A stretch of DNA of 6,451 nt from an uncultured Alphaproteobacteria bacterium (GTDB lineage: Bacteria > Pseudomonadota > Alphaproteobacteria > Rs-D84), in assembly GCA_947589625.1 (NCBI GenBank), contig CANQCM010000057.1:1-6451 (forward strand). The letters are read 5' to 3'. The notes below the pieces were generated by a model, which saw only the letters and a program-made list of their open reading frames with translations, was not told where the DNA came from and did not search any database. How positions within the stretch are numbered: the stretch's first letter is position 1; each line of letters starts with the position of its first letter. Below, in pieces: positions 5,634 to 6,451 of the stretch. The position numbers and the translations under genes are program-made.

Positions 5634-6242
5634 TTACCGTTCCAAATGTTTATCTGCGATTTGTTTATTGGCAATCAGATTTTTTTGCATTTCTATCACT
5701 TGATTTAATTTCGCAATAGTTAGACTATCAAAGTGCCGTCTGATGGAATTTTCCAGATTTTGTTTTGGCAAAATCATTTGACGGGCAGAATCAATTTTTG
5801 ATTGGTTATTGAAATATTCTGATGCCATTTTATAGATTGGGCGGTATTGAGTATTTTCAAAAATCCTTGCATCTGGGTGCGCAATTGTCATAATGCTGTG
5901 CCGGCACACAATTTTATATGCACTTGCAATCAAAGAATCATTAACGCGTTGCAAACTGTCAATGTTATGAATCCGCGCGGTCATGTCTTGATAAGTATTA
6001 TTTCTGCGCAAAGAATCAGAATATAAATTATTATAACCAGACAAAACAGAATCGGCATCGCGAACGGTATTGGCAAAGTATTTATAAACTGAATCGGTTT
6101 TGTTTTCAGGCTTGTCTGATTCTGGGGCGCGTTTTTTGACGGCGTTTTGCGAAAATATACTTAACATCACCAGCACACACGCCAGCCCCAGCATAATGCC
6201 CATCATATATTTAATAGCGGTTTTTGTGGTATCAGATTGCAT
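5634..6242 (-). CDS. membrane-anchored protein of unknown function (202 aa)
   Basis: This encodes 202 residues with a single hydrophobic segment at about 12-30 (YMMGIMLGLACVLVMLSIF), flanked by Lys7/Lys11 and KKR at 36-38. It looks like an N-terminal membrane anchor rather than a cleaved signal, since there is no clear cleavage site. The remainder is hydrophilic and probably helical, with charged, Asn- and Gln-rich stretches. Seven Asp-Ser pairs (50, 64, 76, 95, 102, 151, 172) occur, several followed by Leu or Val. The only cysteines are one in the membrane segment and Cys113. AGGTGA about 8 bases upstream supports the ATG at 6242. This ATG lies 17 bases after the CCA end of a tRNA-Glu gene on the same strand, so the two are probably co-transcribed. 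I do not recognise the family. A periplasmic coiled-coil or scaffold role is possible, but topology is ambiguous. Confidence 0.8.
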   Translation of the reverse strand: MQSDTTKTAIKYMMGIMLGLACVLVMLSIFSQNAVKKRAPESDKPENKTDSVYKYFANTVRDADSVLSGYNNLYSDSLRRNNTYQDMTARIHNIDSLQRVNDSLIASAYKIVCRHSIMTIAHPDARIFENTQYRPIYKMASEYFNNQSKIDSARQMILPKQNLENSIRRHFDSLTIAKLNQVIEMQKNLIANKQIADKHLER

Positions 6243-6259
6243 TTTTTATCACCTGTTTA

Positions 6260-6334
6260 TGGCAGTCCCAACGGGAATCGAACCCGTGTTACCGGAATGA
6301 GAATCCGATGTCCTGACCGCTAGACGATGGGACC
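6260..6334 (-). tRNA. tRNA-Glu (anticodon CTC)
   Basis: This 75-base minus-strand gene folds as a standard tRNA. The acceptor is GGTCCCA with TGGGACT, giving a G-U pair at 1-72. The anticodon stem TCGGA/TCCGG encloses the loop TTCTCAT, whose anticodon is CTC and reads GAG. The variable loop is TAAC and the T-arm is ACGGG-TTCGATT-CCCGT. The body (TCGTCTAGCGGTCAGGACA in the D-arm) is typical of tRNA-Glu. The discriminator is G, and CCA is encoded. Because the CTC version reads only GAG, a second tRNA-Glu with TTC must exist elsewhere in the genome. Confidence 0.96.
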
Positions 6335-6451
6335 GTGTGATGTATAATATCATTGATTTTTGCTTTTGCATTATATTTTTACACAGTTCGCACAGCGCGG
6401 GTGTGCGGGCGCACGGGTGAACATACTGCGCACGGATTCCCTCGCATAGGC
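6335..6451. other. unassigned right edge: AT-rich then GC-rich hairpin-prone sequence
   Basis: The first ~45 bases are AT-rich and probably hold the tRNA promoter. From about 6385 the base composition turns GC-rich, with CGCACA (6389-6394) pairing with TGTGCG (6402-6407), and an overlapping GTGC/GCAC alternative stem (6403-6406 with 6411-6414). On the minus strand a reading frame is open from the edge to a TAA at 6371-6373, and could be the last 26 residues of a gene ending CANCVKI. The other two minus frames are also open over most of this stretch, so frame choice is not supported. It may instead be the edge of an RNA gene. Confidence 0.3.
6341..6349 (-). promoter_or_regulatory. candidate -10 region for the tRNA-Glu/202-aa unit
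   Basis: On the minus strand, TATTATACA (-10 options TATTAT at 6344-6349 or TATACA at 6341-6346) lies 7-10 bases before the mature tRNA 5' end. It sits in an AT-rich stretch (about 6341-6380). No convincing -35 box is found at the right distance, so the placement is tentative. Confidence 0.35.

Noticed and set aside
5600..5660. Terminator between the convergent kinase and anchored-protein genes
   Set aside because: Only six bases separate the stops and no GC-rich stem with a T-tract is visible on either strand.
6100..6300. 66-residue plus-strand frame ending AVPTGIEPVLPE
   Set aside because: The ending is the familiar mistranslation of an antisense tRNA gene, and the rest is antisense to the membrane-anchored protein.

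Overview
The window looks like a piece of chromosome from an alphaproteobacterium with a moderately AT-rich genome, probably an uncultured host- or gut-associated lineage. The evidence is an alphaproteobacterial-style GyrA with an insert in its C-terminal propeller, a short MerR-like protein of the kind common in that class, and intergenic palindromes with the CTTGACCC core often seen there. The exact lineage is inference. The standard genetic code fits: I count 15 Trp codons in the genes, all TGG.

Layout. Positions 1-268 hold no gene. They carry a cluster of palindromic repeats: two full copies and one edge fragment of a GGGCTTGACCC-type hairpin element, plus two other hairpins. A minus-strand cluster follows, reading right to left from a near-consensus promoter at 830-857: a 63-residue unknown protein (614-805), a 35-residue predicted single-span membrane peptide (505-612, easily missed because it is so short), then ribosomal protein L34 (rpmH, 296-448), ending in a clean intrinsic terminator (271-297). 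No rnpA follows rpmH.

Back to back with this cluster, a plus-strand promoter (882-911) drives gyrA (943-3702). It is followed without any visible terminator by a MerR-like regulator (3717-4097) and two tandem paralogous kinase-fold proteins (4104-4856 and 4857-5627). The two kinase genes abut exactly, TAG directly followed by ATG, in the same reading frame. They share an APH/choline-kinase-like nucleotide-binding and catalytic plan, with a QGD in place of HGD and a shortened catalytic loop. Their substrate is unknown.

Converging on this operon from the right, on the minus strand, is a tRNA-Glu gene with anticodon CTC (6260-6334). After a 17-nt leader comes a membrane-anchored protein of unknown function (5634-6242) containing seven Asp-Ser pairs. 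The tRNA and this mRNA are probably co-transcribed. The last ~115 bases contain an AT-rich promoter-like stretch and a GC-rich, hairpin-prone edge that cannot be assigned.

The essential genes here (gyrA, rpmH, tRNA-Glu) are conventional. The less-described parts are the divergent kinase pair attached to gyrA, the two small proteins upstream of rpmH, and the tRNA-linked anchored protein.
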